From the NCBI RefSeq assembly GCF_006335015.1, contig NZ_VDGT01000004.1:248001-312000 (forward strand): a stretch of DNA of 64,000 nucleotides. The letters are read 5' to 3'. Within the stretch, counting starts at the first letter, position 1, and each line of letters starts with the position of its first letter. Below, piece by piece: positions 63,038 through 64,000 of this stretch. The position numbers and the translations under genes are program-made. The notes under the pieces were generated by a model, which had not been told where the DNA came from, searched no databases, and saw only the letters and a list, made by a program, of their open reading frames with translations. This DNA comes from Streptomyces sedi. Its GTDB lineage: Bacteria > Actinomycetota > Actinomycetes > Streptomycetales > Streptomycetaceae.

Positions 63038-64000
63038 GTGCCCGCACTTGTGCTGCTCGGCGCTCAGTGGGGTGACGAGGGCAAAGGCAAGGCCACGGAC
63101 CTGCTCGGTGGCTCCGTCGACTATGTGGCGCGCTACCAGGGTGGCAACAACGCCGGTCACACCGTCGTCGTCGGCGACCAGAAGTACGCGCTCCACCTGC
63201 TGCCCTCCGGCGTGCTGAGCCCCGAGTGCACCCCGGTGATCGGCAACGGCGTCGTCGTCGACCCCAGCAAGCTGCTCTCCGAGGTGCGTGAGCTGAACGA
63301 GCGCGGCATCGACACCTCCCGCCTGCTCGTCAGCGGCAACGCCCATCTGATCACGGGCTACCACCAGACGCTCGACAAGGTCTCCGAACGCTTCCTCGGC
63401 AAGCGGAAGATCGGCACCACGGGACGCGGCATCGGCCCCGCCTACGCCGACAAGATCAACCGGCAGGGGGTGCGCGTCCAGGACCTCTTCGACGAATCGA
63501 TTCTCCGGCAGAAGGTCGAGGCCGCGCTCGACCACAAGAACCAGCTGCTGGCCAAGATCTACAACCGCAGGGGCATCGAGGTCGAGCAGGCCGTCGAGGA
63601 GCTGCTGGGCTTCGCCGAGCCGCTGCGGCCCTACGTCTGCGACACCACGCTGGTGCTCAACCAGGCGCTGGACGATGGCAAGGTGGTCCTCTTCGAGGGT
63701 GGCCAGGGCACCCTGCTCGACGTCGACCACGGCACCTATCCGTTCGTCACCTCCTCCAACCCCACCGCCGGCGGCGCCTGCACCGGCACCGGTGTCGGGC
63801 CGACCAGGATCGACCGGGTCATCGGCATCCTGAAGGCGTACACCACCCGGGTCGGCGCCGGCCCCTTCCCCACCGAGCTGCACGACGAGGACGGCGAGCG
63901 GCTGCGGACCGAGGGGCACGAGTTCGGCGTCACCACCGGCAGGGACCGTCGCTGCGGCTGGTTCGACGCGGTGATCGCCCGCTACGCGGTGCGGGTCAAC
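63038..64000 (+). CDS. purA: adenylosuccinate synthetase, partial
   Basis: The first 321 residues from GTG 63038 (AAAGGGG upstream). [20 protein letters not shown] is the P-loop, [11 protein letters not shown] the IMP loop, [19 protein letters not shown] and [20 protein letters not shown] follow. Converts IMP, GTP and aspartate to adenylosuccinate. The gene continues past the window. Confidence 0.96.
   Translation, partial: MPALVLLGAQWGDEGKGKATDLLGGSVDYVARYQGGNNAGHTVVVGDQKYALHLLPSGVLSPECTPVIGNGVVVDPSKLLSEVRELNERGIDTSRLLVSGNAHLITGYHQTLDKVSERFLGKRKIGTTGRGIGPAYADKINRQGVRVQDLFDESILRQKVEAALDHKNQLLAKIYNRRGIEVEQAVEELLGFAEPLRPYVCDTTLVLNQALDDGKVVLFEGGQGTLLDVDHGTYPFVTSSNPTAGGACTGTGVGPTRIDRVIGILKAYTTRVGAGPFPTELHDEDGERLRTEGHEFGVTTGRDRRCGWFDAVIARYAVRVN

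Overview
The window is high-GC actinobacterial DNA with typical Streptomyces traits: GTG/TTG starts, 4-nt start/stop overlaps, and a dcd ... dnaK-grpE-dnaJ-hspR ... clpB ... pyrE/fba ... purA gene order that I recognise from Streptomyces chromosomes. It splits into an accessory island (about 1-19,750) and conserved chromosome (about 19,750-64,000, where purA runs off the end).

The island is an accretion array built on the 3' end of one tRNA-Gly(CCC) gene (19682-19752, minus strand). A piece of the tRNA 3' half (42-46 bp) recurs at about 2015-2056, 3722-3763 and 9003-9048 as well as in the intact gene. Each copy is preceded by a related hairpin and followed about 100 bp later by a pair of TCTGGCACG-like repeats or a degenerate version of them. 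The copies cut the island into modules. (0) Left of the first copy: a duplicated toxin-tail/immunity remnant interrupted by an IS5-family element, plus a small S1-domain gene. (1) 2057-3721: a PIN toxin/ribbon-helix-helix antitoxin pair and an unknown gene. (2) 3764-9002: a 1496-aa Rhs polymorphic toxin with a probable ADP-ribosyltransferase tip and its overlapping downstream gene. (3) 9003-19723: a complete pSAM2-type actinomycete integrative and conjugative element (AICE). It carries an Mrr-like nuclease cargo, a Nudix/Pif-like gene and HTH-DUF5919 gene, small genes, a KorSA-like GntR repressor with a repeated operator, a TraB/FtsK DNA translocase, a Spd-like membrane protein, a RepSA-like initiator, excisionase and tyrosine integrase. 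Modules 1 and 2 have no integrase, so they look like cis-mobilisable passengers that the AICE integrase could move.

The chromosome reads: small zinc-ribbon-like protein and dcd (convergent); Yip1 membrane protein; a large membrane iron-sulfur oxidoreductase; FMN reductase; DUF488; F420/NADP reductase-like protein; secreted amidase and SpoIIE-type phosphatase; then the heat-shock operon dnaK-grpE-dnaJ-hspR behind an HspR-binding (HAIR) repeat. PAP2 phosphatase, secreted protease, a BRCT-plus-WD40 protein and Uma2 genes follow. Next come clpB with its own HAIR-like site, YbjN and thiamine-binding proteins, and an oligopeptide ABC transporter operon whose OppB carries an extra block of membrane helices.

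The final part holds DUF2617, a truncated membrane aminopropyltransferase, an SRPBCC protein, an aldose epimerase, pyrE, a perfect 14-bp parS core between pyrE and fba, DUF3151, and kynureninase with a formamidase-like hydrolase. It ends with a class F-like sortase and a surface protein, an ABC exporter with a divergent MarR-type regulator, a diacylglycerol-kinase-like protein, and purA.
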